Source of the DNA: Tausonia pullulans
Lineage: Eukaryota > Basidiomycota > Tremellomycetes > Cystofilobasidiales > Mrakiaceae
Assembly: GCA_951802195.1 (NCBI GenBank)
Contig: OX637622.1
Coordinates: 496,001 to 560,000, forward strand
Length of the DNA stretch: 64,000 nt
Reading direction: 5' to 3'
Positions within the stretch are counted from its first letter, which is position 1, and each line of letters opens with the position of its first letter. Of the stretch, positions 32,689-43,394 are shown piece after piece. The translations under genes were made by a program, and so were the position numbers. Below the pieces are notes generated by a model. It was not told the origin of the DNA and ran no database searches. It saw only the letters and a list, made by a program, of their open reading frames with translations.

Positions 32689-35600
32689 GGTGAGAGTAAA
32701 GTGGAGTGGACGAGGTGGATGAGGGATGCGAGAAGTGGGGTTGGTTGTTTGGCGGGCGAGGACGACGTAAGACCTCGAGCGAAAGAGGGGAGGAATCGGC
32801 CGCGGAGGGACGATTGAGGAGAGTGGTAGTTGAGTGGGGAAGAGGAGCAAGAGCCTGGGAGTGTTGGGCTAAAGACTAAGGGCTGAGCTCGAGAGAAATT
32901 GGTTGGACGGGAAGAGTTGGTCTGAATGCTGGTTGAAGGGAACTGAGAGGGGGGGGGGTGGGGGTGGATCTGGTTTGAAGGGGTGGTCTGAGAGTGAGGA
33001 GAGCACGGGGAAAAGGGAAGACCAACGTCGGTACGGCCTGCCGGTCTTTTTCCCCGAGAAAAGCACAAGAGCCGACGGAAACTCCGGCCGCCCTCGTGCG
33101 AGTGCAGGGGGTCGCCCCCTTCTCTCTGGTCGGCACGCGATCGAGCGCTTCTTCCCCAGTCCCCTTCTCTTCCCCACAGTCTCGGCCGGGTCGGGTACCC
33201 CGGCATCCCCACTCGCTTGCTCTTCGCCTTTCCCGCTGCTCGTTATTCGCGGGAGTCAGCTCGCCCCCCTCTTGCCGCGTGTTGTGGGGTCAGCGAGATG
33301 TGAGCTTACGCTGGTGCTGACTCGATTCATTTAACACCGGTCGTTCGCTTGCTCTCGCTTTCAAACATGTTCTTTCTTCGGCCGGGCCTAAGAGAAACAG
33401 CTCAGCTCTGCTGTCCCGGATCTCGGCGAAGGGGTATTCTGAGGTGGCCGGGTATCAAGAGCTAAGTAGAAGAAGGACCCGCGAGGAGCCATGCTGCCAC
33501 ATGCCTTGCTGCCCCTCCCCCCCCCTCCGGGCCGAATCCCTGAGTGCCTTCGCTCCGATGGACCGGGTCCCGGGTTGCTTGAATCTCGACATTTACTGGA
33601 GCTGTGTTCTCATTTTATCATTCCCTCCTTCTTTTTCATTCTCTAAGCGGGCTCTGCATTTTATCATTGAATGCTTCGCCTATTTTCGAAGGCGAGCGCG
33701 TGCTCCCCAGATGACCGTCCGCTTGCCAGATCGCCGCGCTCCAAACTCAACACGCGGTGGCAGCGAGCTTGTCACAGACTGAGGGTAGAGCCAACCCCGG
33801 GAGAGAGGATCACGGTCCAGCCTGCATCAAAGAAAATACGATACCCGCTGCGACACCCGTGTACATCATCTCCCTCGCTTTGCCATGTATCTTGCATGTA
33901 CGACAGCTAGCCTTCTCAGCTTCGGCATATCTTGGGAGAAGCACACCGTCTTGGCTCTTGCACTAGTAGACACCCCTTTCTCCCACTGTCGACCTTCTCC
34001 AGAACGGAGATCAAGCTCCTGACGGCTCTCGGAACGTGGACGGCTGGACCGAGCCAGCCTCCTCCCCCTCTCCTCCTTTCCTTGAGAGGAACACAGCGGC
34101 CCCGACAGATGGCAAGGGGTCGACGGGGCCTCCTTTATGGATTCCCTCTTCCCCTCCTCTCTCCCTCTTCTTACTGAGACCATCCTGCGTGCTGTCAAGT
34201 TTGACTCCTTTTGCTTCGGTTTTACTCTCGGCGTGATGTGCCCAGTCCATCCATGTTATTTCAGTAGCCACTTCAACAGCATGGACAAGCAAGTAAATCC
34301 TTTGAAGCCTTGCTCGTACCGCCTCTCTCTCTTTGTCTTGGGATGAGCTTGGTATTGATGTGGCGCCCTTGGCTCTCTCCTCTATTTCCTCCATTTCATA
34401 CTTTTGTCTTGTTCACATTCCATTTCGCCTGTCCTCTTACGTGTACAGCCACTGCCGGCGGCTCACCCGGTCGGACGATGGCCTCAGTCCCGTGCCGCAT
34501 CCAGAGAAGGTTGACTCAGCTCATCTCCCTGCCCTTTGCATACTCCTATCTCGAGCAAGCCCGGAAATTTCGCAGAGCGCTTGTTTTCTTTCATCCTCGC
34601 GCTGCTCAGCTGCTGATCCTTCTCCCTCTCGCATATCTTTGTGATCTCAAGTCAGAATTCCTCCGAGACGCGCCCGTCTGCTCTACGTGCTCGTACTTTT
34701 GTGGAAAGAGCATGTCTCTCAGTCACAGACAATCCTGCTTCCATCAGACCTCTGTCATTGTTCTGCCGCAGTCCAAGCAGTGCTCGGCAACGACTGCAAC
34801 GGCCAACAAAGAACCCCGCTGAGTTCGAAGGACAGAGCCGGCCGAGAAAGGAAGAGACAGCCTCTTGTGGCCAACGAGTTCCAAAGGAGGGAGAGGCAAG
34901 ACACACAGAGCCAGGTTTCGGCAGAGCCAGCCCCAGACCTTGACTTCTGGCCTGCAGAAGCGGGTTGGCCTCGCGCGCCGAGCCGGAAGAGACTCAGCGC
35001 GAGGAGGGGGTGAAATGCCGAAATCCGGCGCACTCCGGAACCCAGAGACCCAGACACCCCAAGGCAAGAATCCCCACCGCTAGAGGCGGCTTCTTCCTTG
35101 CCGGGGCCCGCTTCCCGTTCCTAACTCTCCAGCTTCCCCCCTCTCCACGTCTTCAGCTAGCCCCTCTTCACTGTTTGCCCCGCTCGCCACGCGAGCACGG
35201 CAACTATTATGCCCCCGTCCGTCGGAAAAGAGGGGACACACTCTCTCCAAACTCACGTTAGGTCGCTGCGGATCATCCCAGCTTCCACCAGTCAGAGCAT
35301 TATCCAAGTTGCTTCGAGCGACGTAAAGCCTGCCAGACCCGACTCCACCGAGACTCCATCTCCGGCGTTTTACCTCGCGAATTGAACCTCGAACAGGCAA
35401 GTTTCCGCCTTCCAACGCTCCACTTCCTAGCTTCAAAGGAGACCTCATTGCTCTAAGTCGTGTTATGGACTAGTTGACTCGCCCAGTCCGGTAGAGGGAG
35501 CAGATGTTCCTGAGTCCTTCCTTGAGCTTAAACCACCCAGCATGCCAATGGGATGCACATGTTGGGACCAGCCATATGCTGGATTTCAAGAGACCAGGAA

Positions 35601-36478
35601 GAGGAAGAGGAAGAGATGAGAGCGGCAGTCATCACTGTCTCCTTCGGGCAGGCAGATCGCCGTCAGCCCGCCAGACCGTCTGGCACTATGTGTCGTCAGT
35701 CACATCGCCCGGGAGTGGACAGGTAGTTGTTCCTGACACCACTCAACCGAAAGCAGGGATTTATAGTCAGAGGGTCGAAGAGCTGGCCGAACCCATCAAG
35801 TTTGAAATGTCTAGTTCCTCCAATAAAAAAATGATTCGCCCGACGAAATGGTGGCCAGTTGGGATGGTGAGATGGAGCTACGAGGAAGGCGCGCGCGTTC
35901 TGCAGCTAATGTAGCGGAGAAGGACGCAGGAGACTTGGACCCAAGTCAAACTCAGTTGCTACGCACGAGGGAGCAGGATCATCGGCCGAGAGCGAACAGC
36001 TTGCATCACACTCTGCAAAACGAATTTCCCAGCTTATGACGAGGGATAAACGTCCGATCTTAGGCTTTCATGGCCCAACAATCGTCGAAGGAGGCGGAAA
36101 GCTGCGCGCTTATGGCGACAAGCCATCTGATCATGCATCGGCAGCCCACATTGCTCGACTCCTCTACTGCGCGGTGGGCTGACCCGCGGATGGTCACGTA
36201 ACGCGGGAACCCATGGCTCACGTCCAACACAACTGTCGTCCTGTACCAAAAAGATGGAGGAGGTGTTTCTCCTGATCGAAATTTCTTGCCTTCCCAATGT
36301 AAATGAGAGACGTGGCACACTGACCACCTCCCCCGTCTCGCAATCATCGAGAGGACAGCAACGGCAACCTTCGACCTCTCAAGCTCTCACCCTGGCCGCC
36401 TCGACCCCTTTACTACCCAACACACGTCCTCTCTCGCCCTAGGACAGGCCTTGAAACCCTCTTCCTACTCTCCAGAAT
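32689..36478. other. Long intergenic region, no supported gene
   Basis: About 3.8 kb between divergent genes (cyclin and V-ATPase D), the longest gene-poor stretch of the window. Pyrimidine-rich runs near both starts fit promoters. The open frame at plus 34310-34822 starts with TTG and reads as unstructured; I found no splice pattern or domain. A decayed gene cannot be excluded. Confidence 0.45.
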
Positions 36479-38303
36479 ATGTCCCGACCTTTGTCCGTTT
36501 CCTCACTCCTGTCCCCTGTGGATGCTCACCGCTCGCCCGTCTTGCCTCGCTCGCGCACTGACGCGTGCGCTGCTCTCCTATCTCTCTCGCCTTGCCCTCG
36601 CTCCTCGCTTGTCCTGGTGGTCGTCCGTACCCTAGCCCAACCCGTATGGCCCTGACCAACACCAAGACGCAACTCAAGGGTGCGCAGACGGGCCACTCGC
36701 TCCTCGCCAAGAAGCGTGATGCTCTCATGACCCGCTTCCGGGCCATCCTCAAGAAGGTCGATGAGGTAGGTGGTGTGACGCGTTCGTTCGGAGGCTACCT
36801 TGCTGTCCTATGAGAGAGAAAGCAAGGAGCCATACCGGCTTACTGGTGTTGGTATTGAGGGCTGACATTCAGGTCTCATCATCGCCCCCTCCGGCTCACC
36901 TTCGGCCTCGTGCGCGTTCCAGGCGAAGCGACGGATGGGCCGAGTGCTCCAGCTTGCGAGCTTCTCGCTTGCCGAAGTCACGTACGCGACAGGTGACATC
37001 TCTTACCAGGTCAGTCTTCCCTATTTTTCGTGGCATGTCTTCTTACCTCAAGAAGGCGTAGGTCAACGCGCGACGGACGACGGCGTGCGCACCTTCTAGG
37101 GAGAGGGGTTGGGAGGCGAGGGGCTTCCTCCCTTTGGGAGCTAGACGAGCAGGAGAGTGTTGGTCACCTCTTGCCATGCTCACTTCCGAATGGGAGAGTA
37201 TGGTGGGCCAATTGCGTCCGTCGTCTTTGGGTTGCGAGATGGGGAAGAGGACGGGCTCGGTTCTCGCGCGCATCGCCGACTTCACCTCAGCTGGGCTCGT
37301 CCCCTACACTTTCACCTCGTCCTCCTGCCACTATGAGCTCTCAGGGCTCTCATACCGGGGCCCATGGACCCGGCTGAATTGCTACAGCCTCTCGCACCTT
37401 CTGCGGCTCTCCTGTCTTCGACCTACGTCACTAACTTCCTCTCCTGAACTTGCGCACTGATTCTCGCTACCACTCATCGCCCCTTCCTCCTGCAGGTCCA
37501 AGAGTCCGTCCGCCAGGCCTCGTACACCGTCGTCTCCAAGTCAGAGAACGTCTCCGGTGTTGTCCTGCCGACGTTCGAGGGCGTCCGTAAAGAAGGCGGC
37601 AATGACTTCACCATGACGGGTCTCGGCCGGGGAGGTCAGCAAGTCCAAAAGTGCCGGGAGACATACGTCAAGGCCGTCGAGACGCTTGTCGAGCTTGCGT
37701 CTCTGCAGGTACGTTGAGTGTTGTATTGACCACGGAGGAGGGAGGGAGACGCACAGGCTGACATTGCTTCACACGGCCACTCACACTCGCTTGCAGACGG
37801 CATTCACGATCCTGGACGAGGTTATCCGGGCGACGAATCGGCGTGTCAACGCTATCGAGCACATCGTCATCCCTCGGCTTGAGGACACCATCGCCTTCAT
37901 CACCTCGTGCGTGCGATCCCCCCCCCCCTTGAGGTTCCTCATCCCGCATCTCTTTCTGATGACGCTCCTCCTACACCACTTCCACAGCGAGCTCGATGAA
38001 ATGGACCGCGAGGACTTCTTCCGGCTCAAGAAGGTCCAGGGCAAGAAGAAGCGCGTCCAAGCTGAGCGCGACATCGCCGACAAGGAGGCTCGCCGGCTGG
38101 AGGAGCTGGAGCTCCAAAGGTCGGCCGACGCAAGCTTCGCGGCCAAGGAGTCAAAGAAGGAGGCATCCGAGGCGAACAAGGCTGGAATCACGACCGAGGA
38201 GGATGAGGGCAAGGCCGGGGGGAAGGAGGAGAGCGAAGAGGAGGATGAAGAAGAGGGCGAAGGAAATCTCCTCGGCGGCAAGGACGAGGACGTCATCTTC
38301 TGA
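36479..38303 (+). CDS. VMA8: V-type ATPase subunit D
   Basis: Central-stalk subunit of the V1 sector, which couples ATP hydrolysis to proton pumping in vacuole and Golgi membranes. The protein reads MALTNTKTQLKGAQTGHSLL, then AKKRDALMTRFRAILKKVDE, AKRRMGRVLQLASFSLAEVT, VQESVRQASYTVVSKSENV, LPTFE, QKCRETYVKAVETLVELASL and RRVNAIEHIVIPRLEDTIAF: long helices typical of subunit D. The family normally has FP(T/S)RM ahead of this. A 14-nt first exon (36479-36492, MSRPF) joined to 36636 gives MSRPFPTRM, so I start the gene there; its donor GTCCGT is weak, and the safe minimal start is the ATG at 36646. The C-terminal tail is long and acidic (GGKEESEEEDEEEGEG) and ends DEDVIF; such a tail is longer than in yeast. 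Confidence 0.93.
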
Positions 38304-38783
38304 GCATTCCTCCGTTAGAGCGAGGAAGTGGACGTGTTTTGCATACAATAATGATTCTCTTGCATGGACTGCGCGCGCGTGCGGCGGGCTGCACCCTCAA
38401 GAGATCGGACCCTTGCTGCGCCATTCGTCTTCCTCGCATCTGGCTCTCACCTCTAAGGAAAGGAGGGATCGGCCTTTCCAAACGAGCACCCTGATCAGAG
38501 CGGTCTTTGGGCCGGTCTCTGTATGCGCAGACAGCACGCGGATGATGTGACCGAGGGCCAAAGCCGTCCTGCTGCTGGGAGTCAGTTGAGGACGCTCCTC
38601 GCCTTCCCCCGTCAACCACCTCTCAGATCTCCTACGGCTCTTCGCTCAGCCCGGCCGGCTTCCGCGTCCCTTCTCTCCGTCCCGCTCCCCTTTCTTCTCT
38701 GTAACGAGAGGAAAGGCTCTCGCCTAGGTCCTCATAGACGCAGACGGAGCGCGATCAGCCCTCTTCGACAGCTCGTTGTAGTC
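38304..38783. other. Intergenic
   Basis: About 480 bases between two genes in the same direction. It probably holds the V-ATPase 3' UTR and the ABC transporter promoter. No other feature was seen. Confidence 0.45.
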
Positions 38784-41700
38784 ATGCGGCCATCCTCGCT
38801 TCTCCTCCGGTCTATGCCCCGTTTTGCCCTGGCAGCGGCCGGCGTAGCTCCCTCATCGTCCTTGTTGGCGACTTCTGCGTTCCAAGGGCCCTCGTCTTTG
38901 CCGTCTTGCCCTCGGACAGTCGTGGCTCCTTCGCGGCCTCCTGTCGCCCTCGGCCCGCGCTTTACGGCTGGAGGAGCGCCTGTGAGCCGATTTTGTACGT
39001 CGACTTCTCGCCTTCGATAGAGTCACCGTTCACCGCTGAGATGTTCCTCGACTAGCTTCGGTTCTCTCCCAGCTTCCCCCCTCAAGAGGGTTCGCGACAT
39101 TCCGTTCAACGACGACGCCGACGCCAGGACGGACACCTTCGCCCTCTGCTTCCTCCCTCCTCTCCCTTTCTCGACCCTTCTCGGCCCCATCCACTCCCTC
39201 TTCTCCTTTAAAATCTCCAGCACCGTTGGAACCTGCCCCTTCTGCACCTGTTAGCAAGGCCCCCTCACCAGGGCGCAAGACGTTCTTCCAACGGCTGCTG
39301 CCCCCCGCGGCGTTCCCTCCGGCCGAAACGACGTCCTCGATCCGGGCGCTCCTCCAGCTCGCAAAGCCGGAACGCAAGCCTATCACCTACGCTGTCATTC
39401 TGCTCGTCTTCTCGAGTCTCATTAGCATGAGTGTTCCGCTTACCATCGGCGCGCTCATTGACTTTTTCTCGGACGACTCCAAGGTGCGCGCACGCCCTTC
39501 CGCCCCGCCTTCCTCCACTCGCCGACCCGATCGGCCAGGCCACGACGCGTCATACTCCCTTTCGAAGACACTGACACCTATTTCTCTTTTCCCTAGAACA
39601 CCTTTTACGGCCTCTCATTCCCCGTAGCTGCTTCGTGCCTAGTCCTGGCCTTTGTCGCTGGCTCGGTCGCCAACGCTGGTCGCGCCATTCTCATGCGTCT
39701 CTCGGGCCAGCGGATCATTGCCACCGTTCGGTGAGCGCCCAGAACTCTTCAGCTTTGTGCGTGTGTGCCATGACGCTGATATCTGGGTCGTTTGCGGATT
39801 GATAGGAACCGGAGCTACCAGAACGTCCTTCGCCAGGAGGTCGAGTTCGCCGACAAGGGCACTGGAGATATTCTTTCGAGGCTCGGTAGCGACACGACTA
39901 TCGTCGGTGAGAGCGTGACAAACAACCTGAGCGACGGACTGAGGGCCATCATCAACGCCTCGGTTGGAAGTGCGTAGTCTCTGTGGTGCACATGCGAGAA
40001 CCGATCGAGCTGACTTCTTTCGAACAGTCGGCGCCATGATATTCATCTCGGCCAAGCTCACCGCTGTCATGATGGCTGTCATCCCTCCTATCTCGCTCGG
40101 TGCCGTCTTCTACGGTCGCTATCTCCGTTCGCTCTCCAAAAAGACCCAGGACGCGCTCGGCGACATGACCAAGGTCGCTGAGGAGAAGCTTTCGGCCTTC
40201 CGGTCTGTGACGGCTTTCAACTCGCAGCACCTCGAGACGCAGGCTTTTGCGGCCAAGGTCGACAACGTCTTCCAGCTGGCAAAGAAGGAGGCGTTCGCAT
40301 CAGGCATCTTTTTTGGCGGGACTGGTCTCACGGGTAACCTTTCGATGCTTTGTTTGCTCGGCTACGGTGGCCACTTGGTGTCAGTCGGCGAGATTAGCGT
40401 TGGAAGCCTGACGAGTATGCTCATCTACGCGGGGTCAGTGTACTCGGTGTCGTATGTTGCGTGTGTCCTTCCCTGACCGAGAACTCTGTGCGCAGATACG
40501 TCGGCGGCTCCGTCTCGGGTCTTACTGGTTTCTTCACCGGTCGTCAGTCGCTGTCGTCGCTCCCTCTCGCGTCCCCTGACTGATCCTCCTATTCCTTCGT
40601 AGTGATGAAGGGCGTCGGTGCCGGCACGCGTGTTTTCGAGCTCCTCGAGCGCAAGCCCACCATCCCCACCGAGACAGGCATCGAGCTCTCAGCGGCACGA
40701 AACGGCGACATCTGTCTTGAGGACGTCAGCTTTGCGTACCCGTCCCGGCCGGGGGTTCCCGTCCTCCAGGGGGTGAATCTCACCATCAAGCAAGGGACGT
40801 CGGTGGCCATCGTGTGAGTCGCAGCGTGTCGACGTATCTTGAAGCAAAGGGACTGAACGTGACTTTACGCAGCGGTCCGAGTGGAAGCGGCAAGAGCTCC
40901 GTTCACGCGCTCCTGCTTCGGTACTACGACCCGGATTCGGGTCGGATCACCTTTGACGGACAAGGTGAGCTTTCATGTATGTTGTAGATGAGAATTGCTA
41001 CTGACAACAGGTTTCTGCAGATATCCGCGACTTCAAGGCCTCCTCCTGGCGTTCCAAGCTCGGCATCGTCCCGCAAGACCCGCCCCTCTTCAACGGCACG
41101 ATCCGGGACAACATCACCTACGGCACACCGGACGCCTCGGAGGAGGACGTCGAGCTCGCCGCCCGACAGGCCAACTGCGAGTTCGTGTTCGGCCTCCCGG
41201 ACGGGATGGAGACGCAGGTCGGCAAGGCCTCACTCTCCGGGGGTCAAAAACAACGTATTGCGATTGCAAGAGCCCTTGTCAGAAATCCTTCCGTCCTATT
41301 GCTGGATGAAGCTACCAGCGCTTTGGACTCTGGAGGGGCGTTAAAAATTCATTCTTATCGTTTTTGGTGGTCGTGGACGATCTCAGGCGCGGTTGTGGCG
41401 GGCGGGATCGCCGCGTCGCGGGCCGATCCGCGATCACCCTCCTGCCCTCATTGCTAACGCTCTTCCTTCATTCCTCCTACAGCCGAACAGCAAGTCAACG
41501 CTGCGATCTCCACAATCTTGGCGTCGAGGAAAATCACGGTCATCCTCGTCGCGCATCGGTTGAGCTCGATCGCGCGCGCCGAGAAGGTCTTTGTCATCGA
41601 GGCAGGGCGAGTGACGGAGGAGGGCCTGTACTCGGACCTGGTGAGTCGCACCGCCCGTTCTCTCTTTTTCGTTTTCCCTCTAGAGCAACGTTTGCTGATG

Positions 41701-41962
41701 TGCTTGCCCTCTCCAGAGCGTGCGCGAGGGCTCCCGGTTCAGGAGCCTGATGGCGGCGCAGCTCGACTCGCTTGGCAAGGGGGTCAAGGCCGAGGAGTTC
41801 GCCGTCTCCCCCACGACGGAGACCATCAAGGCCGAGGTGGAGGAGACGGACGAGGAGTCTCCTGTTCTGGTCGAGAAGGAGGAGGCGGAGATCCTCGAGG
41901 AGGAGGCGAAGGAGATAGAGCGCGGCAGGAAGGCTGTCGCGGGCGACGGAGGGGCGCTTTGA
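38784..41962 (+). CDS. Mitochondrial ABC half-transporter (ABCB10/MDL type)
   Basis: Half-size ABC exporter, expected in the mitochondrial inner membrane, where Mdl1 exports peptides in yeast. The N-terminus is a targeting peptide ([20 protein letters not shown]). Membrane segments include [40 protein letters not shown] and [20 protein letters not shown]. The ABC domain starts near [20 protein letters not shown]. Walker A is GPSGSGKSS, the Q-loop is [12 protein letters not shown], the signature is [15 protein letters not shown], Walker B is [12 protein letters not shown] and the H-loop is [19 protein letters not shown]. The C-terminus is acidic and ends GDGGAL. After SALDS the intron that should lead to [11 protein letters not shown] has no GT donor in frame (see findings), and codons from about 41242 to 41332 are unusually A/T-ending. 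A functional transporter is likely, but this splice site needs attention. Exons between the targeting peptide and about 39220 are approximate. Confidence 0.9.
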
Positions 41963-42465
41963 GTCCTGGGCTATTTTTACGGTTGTTTCATTCTCACTCT
42001 TCTCTTCTCTCGGCGAATGGGACATGATGGGAGAGCGTGGCCAGGATGGGTGGGTGTCCTTGGCTGAGCTTTGCCTTCCTGTCCATGGTGTGTATGTGGA
42101 GAACGCTCGAGCGTCCTATCTCTGAACACGACTCGACTTTGAAAGCGGAGGAGACTGGAGGCGAAGAGCAGTTGGTTTTCTTGCTGTTGCAAGATCTGAG
42201 GTATTCGGGGAGAGGGGAGGGTTTAGGAACTTCATCGTACAGCGAGCGCATGATGAAGTTGATGACAGACGAGATCTTGAAGCCAGTCCAACTCCCAGTC
42301 CAGCAGACCGAATGCTCGTGGCGTCGAGGCAACAACCTACTTTGTAACAACAGATGTCCATCTCGCCCTGTCCAAGCCCACCATAGGGGAGCAAGGGAAC
42401 AAGACGACAAGGGGGAGGGAGAGGGAGGGGGTCCCTGACAACACAAGGCTTTAGTGCAGCGCCAA
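41963..42465. other. Intergenic 3' to the ABC transporter and the U2 gene
   Basis: About 500 bases between the ABC transporter stop and the 3' end of the U2 snRNA gene. Only chance frames were seen. Confidence 0.45.
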
Positions 42466-42618
42466 GGTCATCGTGCTGGCGAGTCGTGCAAGCAGAGGAC
42501 ATGCCAGCGGGCAAGGCAAAAAGATGGAAACCAAAATGGGTCCAGTGGACCCATATAAGTGGTTAAACTTATAAGAACAGATACTACACATGATCTAAGC
42601 CAAAAGGCCAGAGAGGAT
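42466..42618 (-). ncRNA. U2 spliceosomal snRNA
   Basis: Read on the minus strand from 42618, the RNA begins ATCCTCTCTGGCCTTTTGGC, the conserved 5' end and stem I of U2. It continues TTAGATCATGTGTAGTATCT then GTTCTTAT. This contains GTAGTA, the sequence that pairs with the intron branch site. Stem IIa follows as ATAAGT-TTAACC-ACTTAT, then stem IIb as TGGGTCC-ACT-GGACCCA, both perfect. A Sm-type site ATTTTGG comes directly after. Near the 3' end GCTGGC and GCCAGC form the outer stem of stem-loop IV, with CTTGCACG in the loop, similar to the TTGCA loop bound by U2B''. The 3' end is estimated at 42466. It lies between two convergent protein genes. The many introns of this genome need this RNA. 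Confidence 0.93.
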
Positions 42619-43394
42619 GAGGAACCAAACTAGGGAAAAAAGCGCTGAGAACTTGAGGAGGGCGGGCGGTCAGCGGCTGGCCCATTATTGCTTTCTACCT
42701 GAAATGCATTCCCACTGACCCCTTGTCGAACGATTCAAGTGCGAGACGGAACGCAAAAGAACGCGCCTATTCTCGCTCGCCGCGGGGGAAAGGGAGGGGG
42801 CGTGAAATTGAGTGACAGCGTGGAGAAATATTGGCTCGCTCACGGTCATATCACGACCAATGCAGAGCAGCGTTGACAGACTCATAGGACAAAGGGAAGA
42901 CAGAGCAGAGAGACGGGTAGGTATTGCACCTTACGCCGCCATTCCGCTTCGGAGGGACACCCATAATCCGACCAATACTGAGATTAGCATTGCCACCCCG
43001 CACAGTATTCACCCGCTTATATCACAGTGGATGGTCTATGAATCAATTTCCCTCCTTTCTCCTTCCTTCATTTTATCTCTTTCGGAGGCAAGCGCACGCG
43101 TGATAGCGCTCCTCTGTCCATTTTCCGGTCCCTCTCATTTACGATGGCCATTGATTGTGAATGATTCGATGGTTGATTTGGCGCACATAAGCAAAAGCAA
43201 GGCCTTATCGGACAAGGCGTTGCAAGATCTGGAGAACGGGTGTCCTTACTTCCTCGCTGAGCTCCATCTAATTTGACGCAAAGCATGAATGAGTGATCTA
43301 GGGAGGATAAAGAGGGAAAGATACGCCGGAAGATGCAAAGAGAGACGATGGAAACAGCAAGGGAGAAAAGAAGCAAGCAGAACGACGGTTACAC
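42619..43394. other. U2 upstream region and intergenic
   Basis: About 780 bases between the U2 5' end and the stop of the carbamoyl-phosphate synthase gene. The part next to 42618 should hold the U2 promoter; no TATA box is seen at the usual distance. The plus-strand open frame 42812-43276 starts with GTG and looks non-coding. Confidence 0.45.

Noticed and set aside
34310-34822. 170-residue frame in the longest gene-free stretch
   Set aside because: It starts with TTG and has no domain or exon-like codon pattern.
42812-43276. 154-residue frame upstream of U2
   Set aside because: It starts with GTG, lacks a domain, and lies where the U2 promoter is expected.
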